DNA of 64,000 nucleotides from Cymbidium sinense (taxonomy: Eukaryota > Streptophyta > Magnoliopsida > Asparagales > Orchidaceae). The notes below the pieces were generated by a model. The model did no database searches, was not told where the DNA came from, and saw only the letters and a list, made by a program, of their open reading frames with translations. The stretch is from positions 1,698,976 to 1,762,975 of the forward strand of contig CM038215.1 in the NCBI GenBank assembly GCA_021442155.1. Reading direction: 5' to 3'. Position 1 is the stretch's first letter. Every line of letters begins with the position of its first letter. Shown one piece after another: positions 45,603 to 56,748 of the stretch. The position numbers were made by a program, and so were the translations under genes.

Positions 45603-45676
45603 CTCATCCATAGTGTAGTGGTTAATTTGTCTAATCACAAAAGATCCAAATTCAAATCCATCTTATCATCCTTTTT
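45603..45676 (+). repeat. tRNA-like relic, possible SINE head
   Basis: atagtgtagtggttaatttg resembles a tRNA A-box region. About 30 bases later atccaaattcaaatcc resembles the B box (GGTTCAAATCC form) with suitable spacing. The acceptor stem does not pair well, so it is not a working tRNA. A decayed tRNA-derived SINE or tRNA pseudogene fits best. No duplication or tail was defined. Confidence 0.4.
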
Positions 45677-47230
45677 TAAATCTCTATTCTTAAATTAAAG
45701 GTTATGATTAAATATTTTAACAACCATTAATTTAGTGATGGACAACTTAAATTCACTTTAGGGTTGTATAAAAGTAATTTAATTTCATTCTTATAAGCTA
45801 TTTAGTGCTAAGCTAATTACTCTAAGTAAATTCCATTGTAATTATTGATCAATTATTCGGTGGCTAGGATTCAATATGAAATCAAATGACTATAAAATGA
45901 GTTTTCTCAATTCATGAATGTCACTATTTCAATACTTCATCTCTCAATTCTTGAATATTCATATATATTATTCCTAATTGCTCTTGCCTAACTCTAATCC
46001 TAATCTCCTTCCCCCACATTGTAGCACCTCACCTCACTCATTCACTTATCTCTTCAAATTTTACTTCAAATTAATCATGAGGCATTAACTCTACTTCTAC
46101 ATTGCTCACTAATTCAACTCTCTTGGTGAGAAATATATTTGAGATTTTAAGGCTTATATACTATTCCTCATCTAATTAAAGTTGTAGATAGTAGTATGAT
46201 AGTTGATACACCATACAGTGGATGAACTCCAACTTAGGATTGAACAATTAGATTCCAAGATTTTAAATCATTTTTATGTATCAAAAATACTCAATGAGTA
46301 TCCCACAACTCTTTGTTATTCTTGCACACAAATACCCACATGTAATCATTGAATTTGAGTGCATTAAAAAATAATTTAAAGACTTGGAGTTTAATGGTGA
46401 AAGCTCAAGTTCATGTGGAGTCCATCCACTATACAACATATCTACGATACAACTATCTATAAGACAATAATAATTAATTTCAATTAAATGCTACATCAAA
46501 AATTAATATATTGAATAAATGCAAGCATGCAAACTCTTAAAAAGTCAAACAAAAAAAAATTATGAAATAAATGATGATAAAGAAAGTACCCCTCTAACAT
46601 GAATTTGTTTCCAAAATGTGTCATCGGGATCTACTCTTTAAGTTTTAAATCTTAAAAGAAAGAGCATCTCTCTAACACCACTTCAAATCAATGGCATATT
46701 CTAAGAGGGGGTGAATTGAGTTATTTTAAGATCTTGATCCTAAATCACAAAATCTAATTCTATTGCAATAAAAAAAACAATAAACTAAGATATAAAAATA
46801 AAAGCTGACAATACAAACCACTCTATAGTGGTTAGGCTACCGTAAACTTATATCCACTCTCTAAGTCCTATCGAGATTTTCACTCTCTCCTTTACAATTA
46901 ATGGAGCTACCTACTACTTCTACTCTAAATGAGAAGCTCATTACTCTTACCACAATATGCTATCAAACCATCACAACTTCAAAGAATGAAACCGACACTT
47001 CTAACACAAGCTGCTAAGCAACATAGTTTTGGGGGAAAACAAAAGTATAGTTTTGAGATCTAAAATCTCCTTTGCAATCATAGATCACAAAGCTATCAAA
47101 AAACGAATTGCAAAAGGAAGAGAAAAAAGGCTAAGAATAGGAAGAATGATAGTGTGACAAAAATCATATTTTGTCTTAACATATCATAAAACTCTTTCCC
47201 AACAGTTATTAAGGGCATGTAAAATTTACA
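45677..47230. other. Intergenic DNA, no gene recognised
   Basis: AT-rich. At about 46698 the phrase aagagggggtgaattgagt resembles a phrase common in plant LTR retrotransposon flanks, but I could not build an element around it. Confidence 0.45.
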
Positions 47231-47240
47231 ACACTATAAA

Positions 47241-47528
47241 TAGTGTTCTATTCAAACAATTATTAAATGAAAAATACCAAAAAATCACCAAATTGTTGTT
47301 TTAAAAAAATAAAACTAGAATATACACTGTAGGATATACAATTTTAAATTAAAATGATTGTACCACATGATGCAAAAAATAAAACTAGAATATAAAATCT
47401 CTATATTTCATTTCAATCATTTTAATATTACCTCATTTGCATCATGTGGTACAATCATCATCGTGTTCTATTCAATCAATTATTCAATGATTGTGCAATA
47501 TGCATCATGTGGTACAGTCATTTTAATT
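47241..47528. repeat. Local cluster of inverted and direct repeats
   Basis: A perfect 23-bp inverted pair: atgattgtaccacatgatgc(aaa) at 47354-47376 and its complement at 47436-47458. A third arm at 47501-47528 is complementary to 47347-47374 with one mismatch in 28. Direct repeats gtgttctattcaa-caattatt occur at about 47243 and 47463, and aaataaaactagaatata at about 47309 and 47379. The plus-strand 87-codon frame here is a by-product. Confidence 0.8.
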
Positions 47529-48690
47529 CAAAATTCATCAAGAAGATCATACATGATACATTACAATCCATACACAGATCAAATTAACTACCATAATTCA
47601 CTTACAATGGCAAGGCAATGACTTGAATTCAAAGTAGATTGTATGGTAAAATCAATAACATCTTGTACAATTTAGGTAAGATTTTGTTAATAATAATTAA
47701 GGCTAACAATATAAATAATTATATGATAGTTCATACACAAGTCATTATACACTTAGCAACAAGCTCTTTAATACATTTTTACAAAAATCAAAAAAAATAA
47801 AAATTTTAAGTCAATTGTGATTTCGTGGAAGATTTATATTTTTGGATTGGTGCACTTGAATTGTCTCAACCATAAGTGAATTGTGTTTTTAGCATCACTA
47901 ACATTATCTTCATGAAGTTCCTAATGAACTAAAATATGCCAACATACATAAACAAATTAATATTGACCAAACTATGTTTGTAATCATCAAAAGTTTATGA
48001 CTTATGAATCTTTGGAGTACATGAGAATTAACATTCTAGATAGTACACAATACTTGCCCAAAACATTTTTGTTGACACTTTGAAGCTTGCATCAAATAAT
48101 TACATGGATTGTATTTTTAAGTTTATGTAATTGGTGATACTATTGCTTCAATTAGATAATTTATTTAAATTGGATGTTTGGTATAATTGAATTATAGGAA
48201 CCAAATTTAGCATTGTATGACAAACGAGATAGGAGTTGCACCTTTGTTCAAGATTAGATGGTATCATCCTAGAAGTAATAGGGTGAAGTTTAACTGCATG
48301 GTGCAAAACCATTGATATTGGACATTTATAATAAGAAGCATAAAGTTTGAGTCTTTTTTTTGGAAATATTTGAGCCATTTTCATGATAAATTCACACATC
48401 CATGCGTTCCCCAAGGTTCAAGCTCGGGCCACCTGAGAATGAAATAGAGCTTCAACTAATAGGTTATGACAAGGAACGAGCATAAAGTTTGATTCATTTG
48501 ACATTGACATAATCCATTAATTAGGCAAAACATTATGGAGGATCAGCCTTGCAAAAAAAAAATTTATTTAGATTAACCAACACTTCCGCATTAAGATTAA
48601 AATTTTGCATTGAAACTTTGGTCCACATGCCCCAATAAATTTAAGGAAGCTCTTCCTATGATCTGTGTTTATGTTGGGTGGGTGGGTGTG
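47529..48690. other. Intergenic DNA, no gene recognised
   Basis: No coding motif on either strand; frames are short and of AT-driven composition. Confidence 0.5.
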
Positions 48691-49273
48691 ATGATCTATT
48701 ATATGAAGATCTCAAATATTACAACATATCTATTTCCTTGGATGGGACCTCTTGGATTAATACATTCTATCTTTCCATCATCCTATTTCAACACATATAT
48801 AGGTCCTAAATTTGATTAAAGAAAACAATCTCTCGACAAATGCAAGAGCAAAGATGCATATCTCAATCATCCTCATATCTTGCATTGGTGGAAGTTTCAT
48901 GCATCTGAATAGGCCTTTTTTAAGAATTTTTTTATGTTGACATCAACGATTGGTGGTGGAGAGGAGGAGATGAGGACTCGATGGTGTAATGAACTTATGA
49001 TCTAGCATATGACGATCCTAGATATTGCATCAAATCCATATCCTTCAATGGGCCACCTAAATTGATCTGTTAAATCTTTCCATCATTTTATTCCAACACA
49101 TTCAAACATCATGAATTCAATTACCAAAAGGCATAAACAATCTCTAACAAATGCAAAAGTAAAGATGCACACATCAACTCATTCTCATATCTTGTATGCT
49201 ATGAACTCCATGCATTTCGAAAGGCCATGTTTTAATAAATTTTCTATGATGGTATCATCGATTAGAGTTTTGG
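48691..49273. repeat. Two direct copies of a roughly 270-bp unit, 306 bases apart
   Basis: Copy 1 runs from about 48691 (atgatctattatatgaagat) to 48960. Copy 2 runs from about 48997 (atgatctagcatatgacgat) to 49273. Shared landmarks in order include ctttccatca, ttccaacaca-type text, aaacaatctct, acaaatgcaa, aaagatgca, ctcatatcttg and catgca. The copies are well diverged. Non-coding. Confidence 0.78.
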
Positions 49274-49929
49274 TTCAACATTGTAAATAGAATTACTCTA
49301 TAATATTTCAAAGAGCATAGTGCACAATTTTTTAAAAACATCAACTCACCAAGAATAATCATTGCTAGCCATAATTAATCAATGTCCTCTAGGATTTGGT
49401 GAAATAAATTTTCAAAGCTCTATCAGACTTATGGAATGTAGTTTAGTAATAATCATCATCCATACTTTGCTCATCTCTAGGCATGCTAATCCAAATCCAC
49501 AAATTTATAACTGCACGAGGAGATGCTCATTTGTTGCTCATCATTGTCACACAAAGCTTGAATTCTACCCAAAGCTTCCTAATGTTTAAAGCACATCCGC
49601 AGCAACAGCCTACATTCAAAAGATCATCTAGTTTATTTACTTAGGGCACATGGAAGGTTGGAAATAGGATTTTACTGAATAGCAATACCCTCCACTACCT
49701 CATATAACTTTTTCCACTACCAACTTTTTATAAGAACTAGTCTTCTCATCATAAACACATTTCTTAAGAGCACCAACTAATTTCTTCAAAGCACCCATCA
49801 ATTTTTAATCAAATTGAACAGCAAACTAGTTGTTATATCCAATGTAAAATAAAAAAGGACTACAATGGTACAATCCTCAACTAAATAGATATAAAATTAA
49901 AAGTGGACATGAGAGTGATGCTATAAGAT
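49274..49929. other. Intergenic DNA, no gene recognised
   Basis: No motif found. The plus-strand frame 49362-49589 is 75 codons long and does not resemble a protein family. Confidence 0.5.
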
Positions 49930-50640
49930 CTTCACCTATGTATGTGCAAGGATATTCCGAAGAAGACACTCATCAAGAGAAGAATCAGGATACAAACAAA
50001 ATGCAAAGGAACTCCTCAATAACACGATGACTCACACAATAAAGCTCATAACTGGCCCAACAAACTTGCATTTGAAGACCAGTTTGCCCAACAAACTTAC
50101 ATCCGAAGACAAATTTCACAACCAAGGGAAGCAAACTTGCCACTTGTCTAGGTTGTTGATCCCTGTGGATTTGAACTCGCCCTGATGAGGGACAAAGGCG
50201 AGTCACTTCAGGACTATTCATCAAGAGTCATTCACTCAACATAAGATCACAATATCGCACTATCCTCCACCCGCCAAGTATGGACGAGTATCATTGCTAA
50301 CGAGGCCTTCAACAGCCACACATTAGCTACAGAATGTACATGTGTTTGTATATGATTTGATGACAAAATCTGTATTAATTTTTATTTATTCCTAAGTATT
50401 ATGTAGCCTTGTATATATCCATCTAACCCTATAAATATGATGTCAAACGGCATCCCTAGGACCATTTTTTTCTCGCTTCTCTTTCCCTCACATATTCCCC
50501 TCTGGATTTATTAGCTCTTATACTGCATTATAGATTGTGATGGTGAATATTCTCTCAAAGACTCATCAGACCTAACTTTGATTTAGTTTAATAATACAGT
50601 TGTCGGCTCCTATCACACATACTCCAAAACTCATCATATT
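49930..50640 (+). repeat. Possible LTR fragment with TATA box
   Basis: A moderately GC-rich stretch leads to ctataaatatgatgtcaaac (TATA at about 50429-50435). A pyrimidine-rich leader (ttctctttccctcacatatt) and an ending reminiscent of gypsy LTR 3' parts follow (actcatcagacctaactttg). The layout fits U3-TATA-R-U5, but no partner LTR, primer site or duplication was found in the window. Confidence 0.35.
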
Positions 50641-50799
50641 CTCCACTAGACTCGCCAGTAACACCTAACATCACCCACATACAAATTTGAATCCACTAAT
50701 ATGCGTAATTCATTATCATCATTATCCTTATCCAAACTATATGAGAGCAACATTATGAATCCTCATTTTCATTCATTTTTATTGAGAAACATCTAAGTT

Positions 50800-51012
50800 G
50801 GCTAAACTATTCTTCGCATATCATTTTGAATAATTTTGATCATATAACCTTAGATCCATCCATTTTTCTTCTTAATCATATGACAGTAATTTTATCAACT
50901 CATCTAACAAGTAAATTTTTCACCCTTTGTTCTGTATGTCCAAACCACCTAAGCCTATTTTCAGTCACATTATCTATAATAAATATAACTCCAATCTTTA
51001 ATATAATATAAT
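50800..51012 (-). pseudogene. RTE-type LINE C-terminal relic, different subfamily
   Basis: Minus-strand text IGVIFIIDNVTENRLRWFGH, then VKNLLVR and VDKITVI-LRRK, matches the block after the RT domain (compare RGSRLRWFGHIKRQPSDDPV of LINE A). The wording differs enough (VTENRLRWFGHT) to suggest another RTE subfamily. Only about 200 bases are recognisable. Confidence 0.65.
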
Positions 51013-51465
51013 CAATTAAAGAGTATAATCTTGCACATTACTTGAGGGAAACTCAAGTTATAGTCTCATCCTGGCTCATCATTACATTGCAGGAAGCTTC
51101 AAGGGAACCTTAGCTCCATGTACTGTTTCAAATTGGTTGAGTGGAATTACCTTTATTGCTTTTCCATCAAGGCGCAGCATATTCCACCTACACTATTCCA
51201 ATTGGCAAGTGAACATCGTGGACTTAATTCCTTTGTAACCTTAGCAAACCCTTTTCTCTTGTCACCTTTTTTTTAAAATTTTTTGAGATACATTATTTAT
51301 GGTTATATCATACTTTAGAAAAATCCAATAACTTGTGACAATTGTAGGCCAAATAACAGTCTTTAACAAACAAATTAACGAATCTCAGCTACAAGGCATA
51401 AATGTAACCGATCAAATAACTAAAAAGGCCAATCAAATGGAAAGCCGTTGATCAAAAGATAGATC

Positions 51466-51660
51466 TTACGCTAGGGCACGAATAATGTCGTGGATCTCGC
51501 CGTCTGTTTGTTCCATTTCAATGCTCAGCCGGAGATCGCTCATCATTTCGCAGCAAGTCAAGAAGATCACCAGGTAGTTAACATCGGAAGATCAGACCAT
51601 CACACTCGACATGTGACGAATCCACAACGCCGGCCTCAATTTCCGCTTCAACTCCATCCT
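51466..51660 (-). other. Candidate 5' exon or leader of a minus-strand gene
   Basis: A short patch markedly GC-richer than its surroundings. On the minus strand it has a 21-codon frame from 51657 (MELKRKLRPALWIRHMSSVM). A second frame from 51546 has MMSDLRLSIEMEQTDGEIHD then IIRALA. The second runs into GCgtaagat, a good splice donor at 51469. CpG-containing codons and the donor suggest a real transcribed 5' end, possibly with upstream short frames. No downstream exon was recognised to the left. Confidence 0.35.
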
Positions 51661-51737
51661 GAATAAAAACAACTGGAACTGGAGAGGAACGAAAGGGTTT
51701 TTTTCCGGCTTGCTGTAGAGCTCATTGAAAGGAACAA

Positions 51738-51776
51738 ACTTTTTTTTTGTTTTTTTTTTTTTTTTTGTTTTTTTTG
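51738..51776. repeat. T-rich tract
   Basis: Three long T runs separated by single G bases. It could be the complement of a retroposon A-tail, but no body is recognised. Confidence 0.7.
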
Positions 51777-51820
51777 TAAGTATCGTGGATGGGTCTATTC
51801 GAGTCAGCGCTATTAAAATA

Positions 51821-51969
51821 TTAAGATTTATATATATATTATAAATTTTATATATTTATATATTTTTTACATATTTACTTATCTAATATTTTCTTCTATT
51901 TAAAAAAGTAAATTTTACTTTAAAAAAATAAAAAATAATAATATTTTTAATATGATATTAAAGATTAAG

Positions 51970-52007
<38 letters not shown>

Positions 52008-52076
52008 AAAAATTGAAGTTTAAATATTAGATATGTAAATACATAAGAATTATATGATATATAATTAAATCCATCT
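51821..52076. mobile_element. MULE-like palindromic MITE, copy 2, 9-bp duplication
   Basis: 256 bp flanked by attaaaata at 51812-51820 and 52077-52085. The arms run ttaagatttatatatat and, complemented, agatggatttaattata. Inner phrases (ttacatatttacttatctaa, then gaagtttaaatattagatatg) match copies at 45074 and 53147. A TA microsatellite (51974-52004) has grown in one arm. Nine-base duplications point to the Mutator superfamily. Confidence 0.8.
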
Positions 52077-52089
52077 ATTAAAATATAAT

Positions 52090-52301
52090 GAGAGAGTGGA
52101 TTTAGAATAAGTTACTATAAAAAAAATAATGATTATTATAATTTTTTTAAGTCGCATAATAGCCTTTTAAGAGTTACCTACTCTGATAAATTATGTTAAA
52201 AAATATAACTTTATCATCGCACATTTCCCAAAATGCAATCATAACATAATTTCTGAATGACACTATAATACATTTTTGCACCGCACTATCCCAAATGCTC
52301 C
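52090..52301. mobile_element. Harbinger-like MITE, copy 2, inverted orientation
   Basis: The complement of the right end reads ggagcatttgggatagtgcg followed by gtgcaaaaatgtattatagt. This matches gcgtttggggcgatgatgac and gtgcaaaaatacatcgtaat at 63205-63250. Complemented internal text (ttgcattttgggaaatgtgc) also matches. TAA follows the right end (52302-52304). The left end is eroded, so its boundary is approximate. Confidence 0.65.
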
Positions 52302-52309
52302 TAATATCA

Positions 52310-53137
52310 GTTGTATTTTTATTCAATTGAATATATTCAAATTTTTATTTCATATTAAATTATTATTATCATAGAAATAAAAAATATATTTTATGACAAC
52401 TATCGATTAAAATAATGTGGATGTTAAAATGATACTCTTCCAAACATGATAATCGTCTTTCAAGCAATATCTCTCATCAACCTCAAATAATCTAACATAA
52501 AGCTTAATCACAAACCCCTTCAAATAAATAGACATTTAATATTTATATTTTATTGATTAGATGATTAAATGGGAAGATAATGGAGATAAAAGGAGATAAG
52601 TAAGATTGAAAATGAACAAAGCTAGAACCTCATGTAAGATTTGATCCTTATTAAAATAAGGTTTGATGGTTTATTTTGAACCGATAGTTCGACCATTAGA
52701 AGTGAAATTTGATTCGGAGAATAATCAAATAAGGTACAAAGTTGTAATATGAATTTTGAACTTTATTCGCACACTAAACCCCTCTGATGTAGCTTAAGCA
52801 ACATTAAAATAAATTTTATACCTTATTTTTCTTATTTGAATAATGTTTGAACCTTATTTGAAAGAGCTTCAAATCTTATTTGAATATTTTTATTTTTTAA
52901 AGTTTTAAGTGCTAAAGATAAATATTGGTGTAAAGGCAACCATAAAAATATTTGAAGAGGAAAAAATAATGAGAAATGTGATAGTGGTTGAATTGGAGAA
53001 AAAAACTAAGAAGTTGATAAAAGATTATTTTAATGCAAGTTAATGAAATCTAAATCTACCTTCATTTGAATGAATGATGAATGCATTCTAATTAATGTTT
53101 TGATTATAATTAATTTAATTCATGGGAGACACATAAT
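52310..53137. other. Intergenic DNA, no gene recognised
   Basis: AT-rich, no coding motif. Variants of gtttgaaccttatttgaa recur at 52665-52880, a small local repetition without clear unit length. Confidence 0.5.
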
Positions 53138-53146
53138 TAAATGTTA

Positions 53147-53387
53147 GGAAGATTTACATACATACCACACAACTCTTATGCATTTACATATTTAACACTG
53201 AAAGTTATATATTTATTTATCTAATACTTTTCTGTGTTTAAAAATATTCATTTCACTTTTAAAAAGTGAGTGATGATAGTATTTTTGATGTGATGTCGAA
53301 AATTATGATGTTATATATGTAAAATTGAAGTTTAGGTGTTAGATATGTACATACATAAGAATTGTGTGGTATGTATGTAAATCCCGC
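53147..53387. mobile_element. MULE-like palindromic MITE, copy 3, 9-bp duplication
   Basis: 241 bp flanked by exact taaatgtta at 53138-53146 and 53388-53396. The left end reads ggaagatttacatacatacc and the complemented right end gcgggatttacatacatacc. Pairing continues for about 60 bases (cacacaactcttatg against cacacaattcttatg). Best-preserved copy of the family in this window. Non-coding. Confidence 0.9.
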
Positions 53388-53559
53388 TAAATGTTACTAA
53401 TTATTAGGATAATGCAATTAAGTTTTGCATTAATTCTTGGGATATTTATATAGGCTCAAATAATTATGCATGAAGTGATTATAAACAATTTACATCTCTG
53501 GATTCAAAGAGAATTAGATTTATTACAAAAGATTTTATGTGATGTTTATTACTTAGGTC

Positions 53560-54231
53560 ATTCTATTTAACCATGAAATATCAAAACGTATGAATATCTA
53601 AAAGTATTGTTTTGGTGATCTAAGATGAGAAGATGTGGCTAAATATATAGTAAAATGTGAGTTATAGCATATGGTTAAAGTTGAATTTTAGAAGCTAAGT
53701 AAAATGTTGCAGTCATTATCAATATTAGGGTGCAAGTGAAAATATATAATCATAGATTTTATTATTGAATTTCAAGAATCATAGTTAGGTCCTGAATGCA
53801 TTTGGTTTCTAAAATGATAGCATAAAGTCATTGCACTTATTGGCTATTTTTTTACTAATTTGATAGGGAAATTAGCAAAGATATTTAAGAAGACAAATAT
53901 CAAACTTTGCATATTTAATTAAATGATTTAAATAATAGATTTACACCTTGATTATGGAAATGTATTAATGAAAGTTTTGTTCTAAGTACATGTTAGTCTA
54001 ACATTTCATCCAAGAATATATGATAAATAAGAAAAACTATTTATATTAAAAATTTTATCTAGGTTATATATTTTAGATTTTAAAGGCAGCTAAAAGGATC
54101 ACAGAGATAGGATTTATTTATAATAATGTCATAAATTTATCCATAAGAAGGCATCTTATGAGATATTTTATGGTAGGAAATGCAAAAATTTTATGAGTTG
54201 GACTGAAAATAAAGAGAGATAATTTATGTGT
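53560..54231 (+). pseudogene. Del/Tekay-type integrase relic
   Basis: Phrases in order: KTYEYLKVLFW, then MRRCG with YIVKCEL and HMVKVEF (worn zinc-binding end of integrase), SKMLQSLSILGCK-KYIIIDF (region of the first catalytic Asp), then LTFHPRIYD, LYILDFKGS, and finally ASYEIFYGRKCKNFMSWTEN. This is the standard integrase order of Tekay chromoviruses. The intervening core is partly lost. It ends abruptly where the truncated Tat LTR starts. Confidence 0.65.
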
Positions 54232-54649
54232 TGATATGACCCTAAAAATTCCACTAGTCGAAGCACGAATCTTGATGCCGAAAGCAAGCTGATCAAAAAT
54301 TGAAACTGGTCGAGATCAAGCACTTAAAATATCATTGGAAACTTTGGGACATCAGTTAAATTCCTAAAAAGCTCTCAAATATAGAGTGTTTATAATCAAA
54401 TCAAGCGTCACGACGAGCCGGTTCCAACAAGCCAAAGATCTTACAATTCCAATTTCATTTGAGCATTCAAATACACAAAATACATCATATGATCAAATGA
54501 ATCATCATGAGTCGTCCGATGGAGAGGAGTGATTCGGATTTTGCCTGTATTTATAGAGACGTCACTCCTTCAATCTATAAATAGCCCCTCATTCCTCATA
54601 TGAGGGGAGGTCAAGCAAGAGAGAGGAGAGAGCTCTAAAGCTTGAAAAT
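54232..54649 (+). repeat. Truncated copy of the Tat LTR
   Basis: Starts tgatatgaccctaaaaattc and follows the U3 of the LTRs at 5368 and 15675 through the TATA box (54576-54582) to agagctctaaagcttgaaaa. It stops just before the GC-rich block would begin. Only the first 40% of the LTR is present. Either the rest was deleted or the copy was always partial; no duplication is visible at the right edge. Confidence 0.88.
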
Positions 54650-56309
54650 TAATATATTATATAAATTAATTGTTAACTAAATTAATTGATTGTGAATCCT
54701 ATTTAATAATATTGATCATGAAAACCAATACACTATTTATTTATTTATTTCAAAATCCAATAAACTATATTCATCTATTATTATAAATAAAGCATGGGTA
54801 AAATGATTTGGAATGGATACTATGCATATATATATACATAGGTAGGCACTATGCATGGTTTCTTCCCCCATTTTCATTTCGCATAATAGTGAATCAAGAA
54901 CGACAGATGCACGAACAAATAGTGTGTCAAAGGAGAAGGGAGAAAGGAAGCTAGGGTTTTAAAGTAAAAAAATAAAAATATATTTTTTAAGAACTCCACT
55001 ACAAATTTACTTTATATCAAGGTTTTTTCAAGTGTTAGGGCTTATATGGTAGATATTAATCTAAGGTAAACAATTATTTTGATGAGCTATAGGTTAAAAA
55101 AGTTTTAAATTGAAGAATTTGAAATTTGTGTTTCACTCACAATAGACCAAAGTTTTAGGTAACTGAAATGAAAGAATTTATTTTGTTGTAATTTGTTACT
55201 TGGGTAAGATGGTTAAATTTTGTGCAATTTATATGTATTTAAGTATGTATCTAAGCGAAGCATTAAAAATTCTTTGTATTACAAAGTGCTTGTTTATAAC
55301 CTATCATTCATAAATGTATGATTTTGTATAAATTTAAAGTATGAAATCATATGTTTGAAGTATTATGAATATTTAATTATTTTATAAAAATGTATATTTT
55401 GAAAGGTTGAATAGAAAATGCTTTTTATTTACAAATTGATGTTACTACTTGATTGATATGTTAGAGATGAATAATATATATCAAAATCTTTAGTAATGCC
55501 AATGCAATAAGCTAAAAAAAGTCATACTATGTGAGATAGGTTAGTAATTGTATATTTATAATGACTTATATATGTAAGGCAATAAAGGGAATCTCTTATG
55601 AAGGTAAAATGGTCCTCAATTTTATATATTAATAATGACCTATATACATAGGACTAAAAATATAAGCCTATATGCAAGACTAAGGGCCCTCAATGTGTAG
55701 CCTTCGTAAAAGATTTTCGAAGCTAATGTATATGATGCAAGTCTGATAATTTTCACTATTTTTTGAAATAACATATTCCAAGTCTAAAATAAGATATGTC
55801 TTGTTAAGAAAATAAATTAAAGAAATATATACAATTAAAATATTAATCTCAAATATTGATACTTGTAAGCCCAAATAATAGAATGCATATTAACACACGA
55901 GTATAATTTTTTTTTAAGAAAAAATTATCTCATTGTTAGACCATTAAATTATTTAGAAGTTATCTCTTTGTAGTAATTATACATAATGCTTTAGACTATT
56001 ATATGCTTATGATTTTAATCCTTCTATTTTGTTGAAGCTTAGCATATATTGTTGTTTCATTTCCTTAAATATTTGAGCTCTATGTTCGAGTTAAAATATA
56101 ATTGTCGTGATTGTGTTATGCTATATCAACCTTCTTATATGCTCTATTAAAAGTGTCGGAATAGTTAAACCTCCTTCAAACAATGTTAAAATTTTATTCA
56201 AATCATGTTTAAACCCTATTCAAACGAGGTTAGAACTATGTTCTAACCATATTCAAATAATGACGAGATAAGGAAAGTTGATTTTTTAAGGACATTGGAG
56301 TGAATTTAA
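54650..56309. other. AT-rich intergenic DNA, no gene recognised
   Basis: No coding motif on either strand. A slightly GC-richer patch at 54890-54965 contains gctagggtttt, a phrase frequent in plant 5' leaders, but no start or frame follows. Confidence 0.5.
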
Positions 56310-56390
56310 TCTAAAATTTATACATAAATGTATACATAAGGATTTAAATTTACGATATTTTGATTGAAAATTTAAATTCTTAATCACTAA
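56310..56390 (-). repeat. tRNA-like relic, possible SINE, minus strand
   Basis: On the minus strand tagtgattaagaatttaaat resembles an A box of the type in Leu/Ser tRNAs, and gtaaatttaaatcc further on resembles a B box. The match is weak and AT-worn. It directly abuts the MITE at 56392. Confidence 0.3.
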
Positions 56391-56391
56391 A

Positions 56392-56600
56392 GGGCTGCTT
56401 GGTTGCCTGCATTTGGAATTCAGTGTAATAGTTGTTTGGTTGAGAGTTTTATAAATTCATGACTTTACTTTTTCTTGTTTGGTTGAAAAAATGTAATGTA
56501 AAGTAATCTGAAGATTTTAATGTCTAGTGATGATGATCGCGGCTGGTGGCCATGAAAATTATATTTTTGGCGTTATTTAAAAAAAAATATAAAATCATTA
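56392..56600. mobile_element. Partial MITE upstream of the SAWADEE gene
   Basis: Starts gggctgcttggttgc, like the left end of the MITE at 24674. Repeated tgtttggttga phrases and, at about 56527, gatgatgatcgcggctggtgg follow. The latter corresponds to the complemented centre of the other copy. The right terminal repeat was not found, so this is a half element or a diverged subtype. It lies 150-350 bases before the start codon of the SAWADEE exon. Confidence 0.5.
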
Positions 56601-56748
56601 AATAAATAATCAGAGCTGTTAGACAACCGTAAAATTGGTATGCTTTCACTCACAAGTGAAATTTCCACTTTTCTCATAGCGCACAGCGCTAGATCCTCGT
56701 CGCAACCCAACCGCGACGGTCCAGCTTCCGTACGCAATCGAAACAACA

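Noticed and set aside
46690..46760. Phrase gagggggtgaattgag as the edge of a known LTR retrotransposon
   Set aside because: No LTR pair, primer site, coding text or duplication could be assembled around it.
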